Below, piece after piece: positions 10,138-20,888 of a stretch of 64,000 nucleotides of DNA. The position numbers were made by a program, and so were the translations under genes. The notes beneath the pieces are model-generated. The model was not told where the DNA came from, did not search any database, and was given only the letters and a program-made list of their open reading frames with translations. This stretch comes from Pontivivens nitratireducens. Its GTDB lineage: Bacteria > Pseudomonadota > Alphaproteobacteria > Rhodobacterales > Rhodobacteraceae. Where the stretch lies: contig NZ_JACJUQ010000002.1 of the NCBI RefSeq assembly GCF_014235845.1, forward strand, positions 186,001 through 250,000, read 5' to 3'. The first letter of the stretch is position 1. Each line of letters starts with the position of its first letter.

Positions 10138-10508
10138 TACCGCAACAGGAAGACTTCGACCGCGTTGCCGTCGATTTCCACGGTAAGAGAATTGCCCGCA
10201 ATCGCGCCGCCAGAATCCGCGAAGGCCACTGCCAATCCTTCGCAAACCATATTGGCAGCTTGGGTGCCCGCAGCGATTGCACCCATCTGCGGAATGAGCG
10301 GCGCGATGATCGCGGAAAGATCAGCTGCGGCGGCAATTGCATTGCAAGTCGCGGCCATGACCTGCTGACCTGTCTCAATTCCAGTTTGCAGCGACTGCGA
10401 GAATTCTTCGGTAACTTGGTCATTCTCGTCATCGAACCAAGTGCAAGTTGACGCAGATAAAAGGAGAAAGCACAATCCAATAGATGCAATACGATTGAAA
10501 TTTATCAT
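10137..10508 (-). CDS. exported hypothetical protein coupled to metzincin
   Basis: A 123-residue protein with an N-terminal hydrophobic stretch (IASIGLCFLLLSASTCTW) that reads as a signal peptide; the Cys after SAST is only a poor lipobox. The mature part has an acidic segment (FDDENDQVTEEF), then alanine-rich helices (NAIAAAADLSAIIAPLIPQMGAIAAG) and a short C-terminal tail. GGAGGAGGT precedes the ATG. Its stop overlaps the metzincin start by one base, so the two are made together; an inhibitor, propeptide-like or anchoring role is speculation. Base composition is markedly AT-richer than the flanking genes, suggesting recent acquisition or relaxed selection. I recognise no family. Confidence 0.6.
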   Translation of the reverse strand: MINFNRIASIGLCFLLLSASTCTWFDDENDQVTEEFSQSLQTGIETGQQVMAATCNAIAAAADLSAIIAPLIPQMGAIAAGTQAANMVCEGLAVAFADSGGAIAGNSLTVEIDGNAVEVFLLR

Positions 10509-10590
10509 GTCATACCTCCTCCATTCAAGCTTATATTACCCCAAGTCCCCTCCGAATTCTGTATCTTTTTTTACAAATATATTTTTTAAC

Positions 10591-12243
10591 TCAGTTTCCC
10601 AATTCGACCGGCCCCAGATCCTTCCAACAGTCGCCGGGACCGGGATTGTTGCGTTCCGTCTGGCCCCCCAGATGATGCATCACACCCCACACGGCGTTGA
10701 GGGCGGTGGATACTGCCCCCTCGACCCAGCCGGGTGTCCAGCTGACATCGTCCCCCGCCAGGAAGACACCCTTTTCGGCGCGGGCATGGCGGTCTTGCAT
10801 GAAGTGGGAATACATCCGGTGGTTGTATCGGTAATGACCGGGCAGGGCACCCTTGAAGGCGCCGAGGAAATTGGGGTCCGCCTCCCAACTGACGGTGATG
10901 GGATCGCCGATGATGTGGCCGCGAATGTCCACGTCGGGATAGATCTTCTCCAACGCGCCCAGGGCCAGTGCGACGCGCTTTTCGGTCGGCAGGGGTAACA
11001 TCTTCAGCGCGTCGGTCATCCAGGCATAGCTGAGGCACATCACGCCGGGCCGCCCCTCACCCTGATCCAGCAAATAGGTGCCGCGCGTCAGCCGGTCGGT
11101 TAGGGTCATGGACATGACTTCGCGCCCGTCCGCGTCCCGATCCCGCCAGAACGCCCGGTCCGTCATCACGAAGGTCTTGGAGCTTTGCATGTAGCGGGTC
11201 CGGTCCAGCGCCATCCACAATTTGGGTGAGAACAGCTCCTCCTGCGTGTCGATGGCGGTGGTCATCAGCCAGCTTTGACAGGTGACGATCATCGCCTCGA
11301 ATGTCTGCGTGCTGCCCCAGACATCTGTGACGGACAGCCTGCCGGCATCGTCGCGGAAGATCTTCGCCGCACCCGGGCGCGGGGCGCCATTGTGCAACGA
11401 TTTCAGGGACGTGCCGTGGGGCCAGTGCACGGGCCGGACAGGGGAATGGGCGAACAGTCCCTGCGGCACCTGCGCCGCGCCACCCGCGATCATGTGCTGA
11501 TTCTCGTCCAGTTCCGTCAGGTTTACGCGCAGAATCTCCAGCATCGAGTTCGGAAAGTCGCTGTCCCAGCCCCCAGTGCCGAATCCGACCTGTCCGAAGA
11601 CCTCCCGATGGTGGAAGGACAGCTTTTGAAACGCATCCGAGGACACGACGAAATCGTAGAAGGTCCGCTCATCCCACGCGGCGACCAACGGGTCCCAGAT
11701 CGTCTTGATCCGCGCCGGCTCGCGGGCCGCGATTGCCGCCTTCAGGTCCGAGAACCTTGCCCCTTCCTCCAACGCGGAATCGTAGGCCTCGGCCACTTCG
11801 CGGTAGAGGTCGGGTAGATCGTCCAGCGTTTCGGCATAGTGCCTGCGCCCCTCGATCTCGATCACCGTCGAACCTGCGGCTGGGGTCAGCGGGTTTGGAA
11901 AGGGCCGCGTCTTTAACCCCAGTTTGTTGACGTAGTGGTAAAAGGCCCGCGACGATTTCGGGAACCGCATTCCGCCCAGTTCCGCCACGATATCCGTCTG
12001 CCCGACGAAGGGCTGTGAGCGCAGACGCCCGCCGATCTGGCCCGGTTCATAGATGACGGGATGCAGACCCATGCGCATCAATTCGTAAGCCGCGGTAACG
12101 CCCGCCATGCCCGCGCCGATCACCGCGACCTTCGCCCCGTGCATTTTCGCCGGTACGGCCCCCAGCCCGGCAGGGTGGCCCAGCCACTTGTCGTAGGAAA
12201 ACGGGAAATCGGGACCGAATGCGGTTACGGTATCTGGGCTCAT
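10591..12243 (-). CDS. davB: lysine 2-monooxygenase (flavin amine oxidase)
   Basis: A 550-residue flavoprotein with the dinucleotide fold [17 protein letters not shown] (GAGMAG at 43-48), the GGRLRS and ELGGMRFP blocks of the L-amino-acid oxidase/monooxygenase group, and a late [17 protein letters not shown]-binding motif. Stretches such as [41 protein letters not shown] and [17 protein letters not shown] closely resemble, from memory, Pseudomonas DavB, which oxidatively decarboxylates L-lysine to 5-aminovaleramide. The start overlaps the davA stop as ATGA, and davA encodes the amidase for the next step, strongly supporting the assignment. Confidence 0.88.
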   Translation of the reverse strand: MSPDTVTAFGPDFPFSYDKWLGHPAGLGAVPAKMHGAKVAVIGAGMAGVTAAYELMRMGLHPVIYEPGQIGGRLRSQPFVGQTDIVAELGGMRFPKSSRAFYHYVNKLGLKTRPFPNPLTPAAGSTVIEIEGRRHYAETLDDLPDLYREVAEAYDSALEEGARFSDLKAAIAAREPARIKTIWDPLVAAWDERTFYDFVVSSDAFQKLSFHHREVFGQVGFGTGGWDSDFPNSMLEILRVNLTELDENQHMIAGGAAQVPQGLFAHSPVRPVHWPHGTSLKSLHNGAPRPGAAKIFRDDAGRLSVTDVWGSTQTFEAMIVTCQSWLMTTAIDTQEELFSPKLWMALDRTRYMQSSKTFVMTDRAFWRDRDADGREVMSMTLTDRLTRGTYLLDQGEGRPGVMCLSYAWMTDALKMLPLPTEKRVALALGALEKIYPDVDIRGHIIGDPITVSWEADPNFLGAFKGALPGHYRYNHRMYSHFMQDRHARAEKGVFLAGDDVSWTPGWVEGAVSTALNAVWGVMHHLGGQTERNNPGPGDCWKDLGPVELGN

Positions 12244-13010
12244 TCGTAGAGCTCCGTCCGGGTCTGGGAGAGATAATCGAGATCGCCGCGGACCCGCGTC
12301 ACATCGTCCCGGTCTATATTGCCAAGGACCAAGCCCGTTGCATCCCCCGCGCGGGCCAGATCCTCACCATCCGGTCCCACGATACAGCTCAGCCCGCAAT
12401 AGTCGAACATGCCGTCGGGGCCGGTGAAATTGGCGTAGCCGATGGCCAGACCGTTTTCGTGGGCCCGCGCGGGCACCAGCCGCGTGGCGACGCCGGTATA
12501 GGGATGCATGTTTGCGGTCGGAACCAGCAACACCTCCGCTCCGCGCCGGGCCAGGCTGCGAGCCAGTTCGGGAAACTCGATGTCGAAACAGATCGCCAGC
12601 GCGCATCGCAATCCGCAAAAGTCGAAGACCTCGGACAAGGCATCCCCTGCGACGAATTGCGCGCGGTCCACATCGCCGTAAAGATGCGTCTTGCGATAGG
12701 ATGTGATCAACGTGCCGCTGGCGTCGAACAGGGCGACGGTGTTGAAACCTCCGGCCTCCGGCCCGCCGACCAGTATCGCGATGGCGTGCTTTCGCGCGAT
12801 CCCGGCAGCCTGTTCCCACAGACCGGCGTCCAGCGTGCTCTGCCGTTCATCCAGGGCCGCGCGGCCGACCGTATAGCCGCTCAGATACATCTCGGGCGTC
12901 ATCAGCAGGTCCGCGCCGCTTGCCTTTGCCTCCGCCGCAGCGTCGGACAGGCGTTTGACCGCACGCGCGGGTGTGACGGTGGGCGGGGCTTGCATCAGGG
13001 CGAGGCGCAT
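12240..13010 (-). CDS. davA: 5-aminovaleramidase, nitrilase superfamily
   Basis: A 256-residue carbon-nitrogen hydrolase with the nitrilase triad visible as Glu40 (TPEMYLSGY), Lys107 ([12 protein letters not shown]) and Cys141 ([10 protein letters not shown]). It would hydrolyse 5-aminovaleramide to 5-aminovalerate and ammonia, the second step of the lysine monooxygenase route. The ATG at 13010 has AAGGAAAG five bases ahead; a longer start at 13034 lacks support. It is first in a two-gene operon, overlapping davB by four bases. The downstream davT/davD genes are not in the window. Confidence 0.88.
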   Translation of the reverse strand: MRLALMQAPPTVTPARAVKRLSDAAAEAKASGADLLMTPEMYLSGYTVGRAALDERQSTLDAGLWEQAAGIARKHAIAILVGGPEAGGFNTVALFDASGTLITSYRKTHLYGDVDRAQFVAGDALSEVFDFCGLRCALAICFDIEFPELARSLARRGAEVLLVPTANMHPYTGVATRLVPARAHENGLAIGYANFTGPDGMFDYCGLSCIVGPDGEDLARAGDATGLVLGNIDRDDVTRVRGDLDYLSQTRTELYE

Positions 13011-13265
13011 GGGCTTTCCTTGGCTGATCTGCACGTGTCACGAGTTTCGCCCGCCCGGCGGCAAGGTCAACGAAGGATTTCTCTCAGAGCATCCGCAAGC
13101 CATCGCCGGGCCAAATATCTGCCCGCCGCAGGGGCGCTACCCTACGTGCCTTTGACCAACATGTCCGAGGTGCCCTTGCAGACCCCCCGGCGCGTCATTA
13201 CACCTATCGGGACTTTCCCAAGGACAAGGTTGCAATCCGCGCAGCCGAAGGATGAGGCACAGGCC

Positions 13266-13886
13266 ATGAAAGACCCGATCGATACCTACATGAACCTCGT
13301 GCCTATGGTCGTGGAACAGTCGGCCCGCGGTGAACGCGCGTTCGACATTTTCTCCCGACTGCTCAAGGAGCGGATCGTTTTCGTGAACGGACCGGTCCAT
13401 GACGGTATGGCGTCTCTCGTCGTGGCACAGTTGCTGTGGCTTGAGGCGGAAAACCCCAAGACCGAGATCCAGATGTACATCAATTCGCCCGGTGGCGTGG
13501 TGACGTCGGGCCTCTCGATCTATGACACGATGCAATATATCAAGCCCAAGGTCTCAACCCTGTGCGTGGGTCAGGCGGCCTCGATGGGGTCGCTGCTGCT
13601 GACCGCGGGCGCGAAGGACATGCGCTTCTCGCTGCCCAACAGCCAGATAATGGTTCATCAACCTTCTGGCGGGTATCAAGGGCAGGCAACGGATATCATG
13701 ATCCATGCCCGCAACACCGAGAAGCTCAAGAAACGGCTCAACGAAATCTATGTCGAACATACCGGGCAGGATTACGAGACGGTGGAATTGGCGCTGGAGC
13801 GTGACAACTTCATGATGCCCGAGGATGCCAGGGAATGGGGCCTGATCGACAAGGTTCTAAAGCCGCGCGGGCAGGAGGAGGAGTGA
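13266..13886 (+). CDS. clpP: ATP-dependent Clp protease proteolytic subunit
   Basis: A 206-residue serine peptidase, typical ClpP length. The triad is Ser106 (GQAASMGS), His131 (MVHQPSGG) and Asp180 (ERDNFMMP). The N-terminus [18 protein letters not shown] is the usual alphaproteobacterial start, so the much longer open frame upstream is not coding. GATGAGG precedes the ATG. It forms the tetradecameric chamber for ClpX, encoded 135 bases downstream. Confidence 0.97.
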   Translation: MKDPIDTYMNLVPMVVEQSARGERAFDIFSRLLKERIVFVNGPVHDGMASLVVAQLLWLEAENPKTEIQMYINSPGGVVTSGLSIYDTMQYIKPKVSTLCVGQAASMGSLLLTAGAKDMRFSLPNSQIMVHQPSGGYQGQATDIMIHARNTEKLKKRLNEIYVEHTGQDYETVELALERDNFMMPEDAREWGLIDKVLKPRGQEEE

Positions 13887-13924
13887 TCCTTCGCGCAAGT
13901 GACGGCACGAAAATGTGACAGGAC

Positions 13925-13942
13925 CGGGGCGAAATCGCCCCG
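13925..13942. repeat. short hairpin between clpP and clpX
   Basis: CGGGGCGA and TCGCCCCG form a perfect eight-base inverted repeat around AA, 39 bases after the clpP stop. No T run follows, so it is more likely an mRNA-stability or partial attenuation hairpin than a full terminator. Confidence 0.5.
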
Positions 13943-14021
13943 ACACCTTGTCATTTCGGAACGGTAAGGTTCCAATGTACGGACCACCGGCTTAGGCCAA
14001 GCCCGGTGAGAGGAGAATACG

Positions 14022-15287
14022 ATGAGCAAATCAGGCGGCGAATCGAAGAACACCCTCTATTGCTCCTTCTGCGGAAAGAGCCAGCATGAGGTCCGCAAAC
14101 TGATCGCGGGTCCGACCGTTTTCATCTGTGATGAATGCGTCGGCCTGTGCACGGATATAATTCGCGAGGAAACGAAATCCGGCCTCGTGAAATCCTCGGA
14201 CGGTGTTCCGACCCCGCAGGAAATCTGTCAGGTGCTCGACGATTACGTCATCGGGCAGGAGCAGGCGAAGCGGGTTCTGTCCGTCGCGGTGCACAACCAC
14301 TACAAACGGCTGGACCATGCGTCCAAGAACACTGACGTGGAACTGGCGAAGTCCAATATCATGCTGATCGGCCCGACCGGCTGCGGCAAGACGTTGCTGG
14401 CGCAGACGCTGGCGCGCATCCTCGACGTGCCGTTCACGATGGCGGATGCCACGACGCTGACCGAGGCGGGTTATGTCGGTGAGGATGTCGAGAACATCAT
14501 CCTCAAGCTGCTGCAATCGGCCGAATACAACGTCGAGCGTGCGCAGCGCGGCATCGTCTATATCGACGAGGTGGACAAGATCAGCCGCAAGTCCGACAAC
14601 CCCTCCATCACCCGCGACGTGTCGGGGGAGGGCGTGCAGCAGGCCTTGCTCAAGATCATGGAGGGCACAGTCGCCTCCGTCCCGCCGCAGGGCGGTCGCA
14701 AGCATCCGCAACAGGAATTCCTGCAAGTGGACACGACCAACATCCTGTTCATCTGCGGCGGCGCCTTCGCCGGGCTGGACAAGATCATCGCGCAGCGCGG
14801 GCGCGGGTCCGCCATGGGCTTCGGCGCGGATGTGCGTGACAAGGACGAGAAGGGCATCGGCGACCTGTTCATGGAGCTGGAGCCCGAGGATCTGTTGAAA
14901 TTCGGCCTGATCCCGGAATTCGTCGGCCGTCTGCCGGTCATCGCCACCTTGCGCGATCTGGATGAGGAGGCGCTGGTCACGATCCTGTCCGAGCCGAAGA
15001 ACGCTCTGGTCAAGCAGTACCAGCGCCTGTTCGAGATGGAGAGCGCCAAGCTCACCTTCACCGACGAGGCGTTGAAATCCATCGCCAAGAAGGCAATCGA
15101 ACGCAAGACCGGCGCGCGTGGCCTGCGCTCGATCCTCGAAGGCGTCCTGCTGGACACCATGTTCGACCTGCCCGCCCTGGAAGGGGTGGAGGAAGTCGTC
15201 GTGAAGCCGGACGCGATCGACGGCGACGGCAAGCCGATCTATGTCTATTCCGACAAGGACAAGGCCGAGCCTGCAACCGCAGGATAA
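14022..15287 (+). CDS. clpX: ATP-dependent Clp protease ATP-binding subunit ClpX
   Basis: A 421-residue AAA+ unfoldase. The N-terminal zinc finger uses Cys14, Cys17, Cys36 and Cys39 ([14 protein letters not shown]). Walker A GPTGCGKT is at 117-124 and Walker B IDEVD near 181; the pore loop YVGEDVE is at 151. The IGF-type ClpP-binding segment is in the [13 protein letters not shown] region. It feeds substrates to ClpP and, in organisms with CtrA, takes part in CtrA turnover. GAGAGGAGA precedes the ATG. Confidence 0.98.
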   Translation: MSKSGGESKNTLYCSFCGKSQHEVRKLIAGPTVFICDECVGLCTDIIREETKSGLVKSSDGVPTPQEICQVLDDYVIGQEQAKRVLSVAVHNHYKRLDHASKNTDVELAKSNIMLIGPTGCGKTLLAQTLARILDVPFTMADATTLTEAGYVGEDVENIILKLLQSAEYNVERAQRGIVYIDEVDKISRKSDNPSITRDVSGEGVQQALLKIMEGTVASVPPQGGRKHPQQEFLQVDTTNILFICGGAFAGLDKIIAQRGRGSAMGFGADVRDKDEKGIGDLFMELEPEDLLKFGLIPEFVGRLPVIATLRDLDEEALVTILSEPKNALVKQYQRLFEMESAKLTFTDEALKSIAKKAIERKTGARGLRSILEGVLLDTMFDLPALEGVEEVVVKPDAIDGDGKPIYVYSDKDKAEPATAG

Positions 15288-15419
15288 TGCGGCAACTCTA
15301 TCGGAATGGCCCCTGCATCCGGGGCCATTCCCGCTAGACATGTCGGTATCGGCCTGACCACTGGACGTTGCCGCATCGTTTACGTACATATGCTGCCAAC
15401 GATCCAGCGGAGCGACACC

Positions 15420-15800
15420 ATGAACTTCATCCTGCGCCTTTTGACTTGGTATCATGGGTCCACCATCGGCACCCAGATCTTCACCGCTCGGTTCGGTGAG
15501 AAGGTCGGAGAGGATGCCGACGGCAACGTCTATTACCAAAAGGACGGCGGAAAGCGGCGCTGGGTGATCTACAAGGGTGACGTGGAGGCGACGCGCGTAT
15601 CGCCCGAATGGCACGGGTGGCTGCATCACACATGGGATGAAACCCCGTCTGAGGCGCCGCTGATCCGCAAGGTCTGGGAAAAGCCGCATCTGCCGAACCT
15701 GACCGGCACCGCCCTTGCCTACCACCCCCCCGGCTCGATCCTGACGCCGGAAACCCGCCCGCTCGCACGCGGCGATTACGAGGCATGGAGCCCGGAATAA
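15420..15800 (+). CDS. NADH:ubiquinone oxidoreductase NDUFA12-family subunit
   Basis: A 126-residue protein of the NDUFA12 (17.2 kDa) complex I accessory family, found in mitochondria and alphaproteobacteria. Signatures are [24 protein letters not shown], the [34 protein letters not shown] core and the PHLPNLTGT tail. It sits on the peripheral arm of complex I at the inner membrane. The ATG at 15420 matches the family start ([10 protein letters not shown]). It is separated from mlaD by one base and probably leads an operon through DUF2155. Confidence 0.93.
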   Translation: MNFILRLLTWYHGSTIGTQIFTARFGEKVGEDADGNVYYQKDGGKRRWVIYKGDVEATRVSPEWHGWLHHTWDETPSEAPLIRKVWEKPHLPNLTGTALAYHPPGSILTPETRPLARGDYEAWSPE

Positions 15801-15801
15801 A

Positions 15802-16248
15802 ATGGCCAGTAATCTAGCGGAAACGATCATCGGCGCAGTCGTGCTGGTCACTGCGGGCGGCTTCCTCGCCTATGCGGCGCAGACGACGGATATGCGCGGC
15901 GGGGGTGACACCTATACACTCGACGCGGCGTTCCGGTCTGCCTCGGGTATCGGTACGGGAACCGATGTGCGCATGTCCGGCGTAAAGATCGGCACGGTGT
16001 CGAGCATGTCTCTGGACCCGCAGACCTATCAGGCGGTCACCACACTGGCATTGCGCAGCGACGTTCAGGTGCCCGAGGATTCGGACGCGAAGATTTCCGC
16101 CGACGGCCTGCTGGGCGGCAACTACGTCTCGCTCACCCCCGGCGGTTCGGAATTCATGCTGGAACCGGGGGATGAAATCCTCAATACGCAAGGCTCGGTC
16201 AGCCTGCTCGACCTGCTCATCAGCTTCGGAACCGGTGCAAGTGAGTGA
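15802..16248 (+). CDS. mlaD: MCE-domain lipid-transport protein MlaD
   Basis: A 148-residue protein with one N-terminal membrane anchor (ETIIGAVVLVTAGGFLAYAA) and a single MCE domain (FRSASGIGTGTDVRMSGVKIGTVSSM, then GLLGGNYVSLTPGGSE). This is the short periplasmic hexamer-forming subunit of the Mla phospholipid transporter, which keeps outer-membrane asymmetry. Its ABC partners mlaE/mlaF are not in the window. Its 3' end overlaps the methyltransferase start. Confidence 0.93.
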   Translation: MASNLAETIIGAVVLVTAGGFLAYAAQTTDMRGGGDTYTLDAAFRSASGIGTGTDVRMSGVKIGTVSSMSLDPQTYQAVTTLALRSDVQVPEDSDAKISADGLLGGNYVSLTPGGSEFMLEPGDEILNTQGSVSLLDLLISFGTGASE

Positions 16249-16981
16249 TTGGTCGGCCCGCGACTATGATTCGAACGCGCGGTTCGTCTCCGACCTTGGA
16301 ATGCCTGTCGTGCAATTGCTGGCACCGATGCCGGGCGAGCGGATTCTCGACCTGGGATGCGGTGACGGTGCGCTGACGGTCAAGCTGCGCGATGCCGGGG
16401 CGGATGTGCTCGGCGTCGATGGTTCCCCGGATATGGTCGCCGCCGCGCGTGCGCTGGGATTGGATGCGCAAGTCGTCGATGCACATGCGCTGGACTTCGA
16501 CGCTGCGTTCGACGCCGTTTTCAGCAATGCCGCCCTGCACTGGATGGTCCAACCCGCCGACGTGATCGCGGGGGTCGCCCGCGCCCTGAAACCCGGCGGG
16601 CGTTTCGTGGGGGAGTTCGGCGGCATGGGCAACGTCGCCGCGATCCGCACCGCCCTGATCGCGACATTGGCCGAAGACGGGGTCGCGGCTGACCTGAAGG
16701 ATATCTGGTATTTCCCCTCCGTCGCGGAATATAGCGACCTGTTGCGGCAGGCTGGCTTGGACGTGCAGACATGCGAGCTGATTCCGCGCCCGACCCCGGT
16801 TGCGGCAGGAATGCGCGCCTGGATCGAAACCCTGGCCGTGCCGGTTCTGGGGAAGGTTAAGGGGGATCGGGCGGCTTTCCTGGATCGTGTGACGGACCTG
16901 CTGGCCCCGGCCCTGTGCGACGGACGGGGTAACTGGACGGCCGATTATGTAAGGATACGGTTTTCATGCGTAAAATCCTGA
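16241..16981 (+). CDS. class I SAM-dependent methyltransferase
   Basis: A protein of about 246 residues with the Rossmann methyltransferase signature ILDLGCGDGALTVKL, acidic ribose-binding LGVDGS and FDAVFSNAALHWM. The last block is typical of the trans-aconitate methyltransferase-like/methyltransferase-11 group. The likely start is GTG at 16241 (or 16235), overlapping the end of mlaD by eight bases; an ATG at 16172 would read through mlaD in a second frame. Its end overlaps DUF2155 by 16 bases, so it is embedded in the operon. The substrate is unknown. Confidence 0.8.
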   Translation: MSDWSARDYDSNARFVSDLGMPVVQLLAPMPGERILDLGCGDGALTVKLRDAGADVLGVDGSPDMVAAARALGLDAQVVDAHALDFDAAFDAVFSNAALHWMVQPADVIAGVARALKPGGRFVGEFGGMGNVAAIRTALIATLAEDGVAADLKDIWYFPSVAEYSDLLRQAGLDVQTCELIPRPTPVAAGMRAWIETLAVPVLGKVKGDRAAFLDRVTDLLAPALCDGRGNWTADYVRIRFSCVKS

Positions 16982-17478
16982 TTGCAATCTTGCTGAGTGC
17001 GACCGCCGCGTCCGCACAGGTGGAGCAGGGAATTCTCGAAGATCTCCAGCGCGATTTCGGCGGCGTCGGTGGCGTGCCGGAGCGTGGCCCGGTCACCTCC
17101 CGATTGCAGGCCGGCGCGATGTTGCGCGGTCTGGACAAGATGACGGGTCGTGCCGTGGACATACCCGTCATGGCGGGGGAGACGGTCACTTATGAGCGTC
17201 TGTCCATTCTGCTGGACGCATGCCGCATCCCGGCGGAGGGTGAGACGCAGGACGCCTACGCATTTGTCGAAATTCAGGACGCGCGTGAGGAAGACCCCCG
17301 CTTTGCCGGCTGGATGATCGCGTCCAGCCCGGCGCTCAACGCTATGGATCACCCGCGCTACGATATCTGGGTCACCGATTGCATCGATGCGATGCCGGAC
17401 GACACCGCCGGTTCCGAACCTGTCGAAGATCCGGTGCCCGAACCTCTTGATGAGGAAACGTTACCTGACGACGGTTGA
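16966..17478 (+). CDS. DUF2155 exported protein
   Basis: A 170-residue protein with a signal peptide (MRKILIAILLSATAASAQ). It has the DUF2155 signature: LRGLDKMTGRAVDIPV, a CRIP cysteine, then FAGWMIASSPALNAMDHPRYDIWVTDC. An acidic, proline-rich tail follows. The family is conserved in alphaproteobacteria and proposed to be envelope-located; function is not established. It overlaps the methyltransferase upstream, and its last 18 bases overlap the convergent aat gene. Confidence 0.88.
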   Translation: MRKILIAILLSATAASAQVEQGILEDLQRDFGGVGGVPERGPVTSRLQAGAMLRGLDKMTGRAVDIPVMAGETVTYERLSILLDACRIPAEGETQDAYAFVEIQDAREEDPRFAGWMIASSPALNAMDHPRYDIWVTDCIDAMPDDTAGSEPVEDPVPEPLDEETLPDDG

Positions 17479-18116
17479 GCCGGTGGCGATGTCCAGCACA
17501 TGCTGCGGGGGCAGGTCCTCGGGCAGGGCATTCCAGTCCGCGATGCGGTGCGTCGCATAGGCCAGACGCCGACGATAGGCGCTCCGACCGATTTCGACGC
17601 CCCCCATGCTCAACAGATGATCGGTGACGAATTGCGTGTCGAGCAGGTGAAATTCGCCTGCGCGCAGGCGCGCCACCAGCCAGACCAGCGCGATCTTCGA
17701 CGCATCGGTCTGTGTGCTGAACATGCTTTCGCCAAAGAATGCTGCCCCCAGGCGCACGCCGTACAGCCCCCCGGTCAGACGCCCCTCATGCCAGAATTCG
17801 ACGGAGTGGGCCTGACGCATGTCGTGCAATTCGGTGTAGAGCCCGCGAATCTCATCGTTGATCCACGTCTCGGACCGGCTGGCACAGGCATCGACCACGG
17901 TGTCGAAGGCGGTATCGACGCGCACCTCGAACCCGCCCTGACGGATCCGTTTTCGCAGCGACCGTGAAACGTGCAACCCGTCGAGCGGGATGATCCCCCG
18001 CCGATGCGGATCGACCCAGCGGGTCTGCCCATCCCGATGTTCCGCCATGGGAAAAACGCCCGCAGCATACGCGTTCAGCAACAGCGCGGGCGTGATTTCC
18101 ATATCATCCTGATGCA

Positions 18117-18117
<1 letters not shown>
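17461..18117 (-). CDS. aat: leucyl/phenylalanyl-tRNA-protein transferase
   Basis: A 218-residue N-end-rule transferase. Typical segments are AYAAGVFPMAE, WVDPHRRGIIPLD, the VEFWHEGRLTGGLYGVRLGAAFFGESMFS core and LLDTQFVTDHL. It adds Leu or Phe to proteins starting with Lys or Arg, marking them for ClpAP. Its ATG overlaps the accC stop as TGATG, so it is translationally coupled to the acetyl-CoA carboxylase operon; its end overlaps DUF2155 tail to tail. Confidence 0.96.
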
Positions 18118-19466
<1,349 letters not shown>

Positions 19467-19473
19467 GCTGGCC

Positions 19474-19974
19474 TCACTCGATCACGACGAGGGGAGCGCC
19501 GAATTCCACAGGCTCCGAATCGCCCACGACGATCCGTGTCACCTTGCCCGCACGCGGAGAAGGGATCTGGTTCATGGTCTTCATCGCCTCGATGATCAGC
19601 AGGGTCTGCCCCTCGGACACGGTATCCCCGACGGAGATGAACGCGGGCGCGCCTGGTTCCGCCTGCAGATACACCGTGCCCACCATGGGGGAGGTCACGG
19701 CCCCCGGATGATCGACCGGATCGTTCGAAGCAGGCTCCGCCGCTGCCGCCTGGGCCGCCGGGGCGCTGGCCGCCTGCGGTGCGGGGCTGTGCGCAACCGG
19801 CGCGGCGGGCTGGCTGGTCATGACCTGCTGGATGGTCTGACGCGAAACGCGGACCTCCAGCTTGTCATCCTCACCGAACCGGCGGGAAACTTCGATTTCG
19901 GTCAGATCGCTGTCCTTCAGAAGATCTGCCAGTGCCTTGATGAAGGCGGTGTCCGCGTCATGTTTCGTGCCCAT
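19474..19974 (-). CDS. accB: biotin carboxyl carrier protein
   Basis: A 166-residue BCCP. An N-terminal helical part ([26 protein letters not shown]) is followed by an Ala/Pro-rich linker (about 75-95) and the biotinyl domain with the lysine in [13 protein letters not shown]. The ATG at 19974 was chosen because AGGAT lies just ahead; upstream ATGs at 20016 and 19986 give no family-like sequence. It carries the carboxyl group from AccC to the transferase. Confidence 0.95.
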   Translation of the reverse strand: MGTKHDADTAFIKALADLLKDSDLTEIEVSRRFGEDDKLEVRVSRQTIQQVMTSQPAAPVAHSPAPQAASAPAAQAAAAEPASNDPVDHPGAVTSPMVGTVYLQAEPGAPAFISVGDTVSEGQTLLIIEAMKTMNQIPSPRAGKVTRIVVGDSEPVEFGAPLVVIE

Positions 19975-20078
19975 GCATCCTCGCATCTTTTTGCCCGACC
20001 CGCAGGTGGGGTGCATTTGTGGATCGTGCTCATTCCTAAATGATCTATACGTCTAAGTGACGTAGCGTGAAAGAGCGT

Positions 20079-20888
20079 TCAACGCATCGCGCTGCGGGTC
20101 AAGCGTACCGCATCGGCCATCTGCTCCGCCGGCAGGTAGCCACGGATCATCGTATCGCCCAGAACGAAGGTGGGTGTGCCGGTGATCTGCAACTGTTCGG
20201 CCAGCTGCTTGTTCTGCGCGATCTGGCGCGTGATGTCGGAATCGTCCATCCGCGCACGCATCGCCGCGACATCCACGCCGGAGCGTTCGGCCAGCCGGTC
20301 GATCATCGCATCGTCCAGACGCCCGGGAAACATCATCATCGCGTCGTTGAAGGTTTCGTAAAGGTCGGGTCCCTGTTCCAGAAGCACCGCCATCGCCGCG
20401 CGCGACGCCGTTTCGCTGACCGGTCCCAGAATCGGAAACTCCTTGACGATCAGGCGGATATTGCCGTCCTGGGCGAGCAGGCTGGCGACCTCGGGGTGGG
20501 CGCGTTTGCAAAAGCTGCACTGATAGTCGAGGAATTCGACCAGCGTGACATCGCCTTCGGGATTGCCACCGACGAACGAATAGCCATCGTCGAGCAGTTG
20601 ATCCGCGTTCTCACGCAGCATCTGCTGCTCCACCGCCTGTGCATCGGCGGTCTGGCGCGATTCCAGCACGCTGACCAGCTCCATGATGATTTCGGGGTTT
20701 TCCAGCAAATAGCGACGCATCTCCGCCTGAAGGATCTCGCGGTCGAGGTCGCTTACAGGATCGGACGCTCCCTCCACCGGGGCGGCGGGGGCAGGCGTAT
20801 CGGTATCGCGCAAGCCGTAGAGGCCCAGCCCAAGGGCGGCGATAGCCACGACGCCGATTGCGCCCGTCATCCAGTTGGTTCCGGTCAT
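20079..20888 (-). CDS. DsbA-family thioredoxin-fold protein
   Basis: A 269-residue membrane-anchored or exported protein. One N-terminal hydrophobic segment (MTGAIGVVAIAALGLGLYGL) precedes a helical linker with the YLLENPEIIME motif seen in Com1/BdbD-type oxidoreductases. The thioredoxin-like domain has active-site Cys124-Ser-Phe-Cys127 and the cis-proline loop GTPTFVLGD. It probably oxidises or isomerises disulfides in the periplasm. Its ATG overlaps the M48 protease stop by four bases, so both envelope proteins are co-expressed. Confidence 0.92.
   Translation of the reverse strand: MTGTNWMTGAIGVVAIAALGLGLYGLRDTDTPAPAAPVEGASDPVSDLDREILQAEMRRYLLENPEIIMELVSVLESRQTADAQAVEQQMLRENADQLLDDGYSFVGGNPEGDVTLVEFLDYQCSFCKRAHPEVASLLAQDGNIRLIVKEFPILGPVSETASRAAMAVLLEQGPDLYETFNDAMMMFPGRLDDAMIDRLAERSGVDVAAMRARMDDSDITRQIAQNKQLAEQLQITGTPTFVLGDTMIRGYLPAEQMADAVRLTRSAMR

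Noticed and set aside
12219-13265. N-terminal extension of clpP by about 350 codons
   Set aside because: The extension is antisense to davA and unlike any ClpP; the family start MKDPIDTY has its own ribosome-binding site.
16172-16240. Upstream ATG start for the methyltransferase
   Set aside because: It would read through the end of mlaD in a second frame with Cys/Ser-rich sequence; the GTG near 16241 gives a family-like N-terminus.
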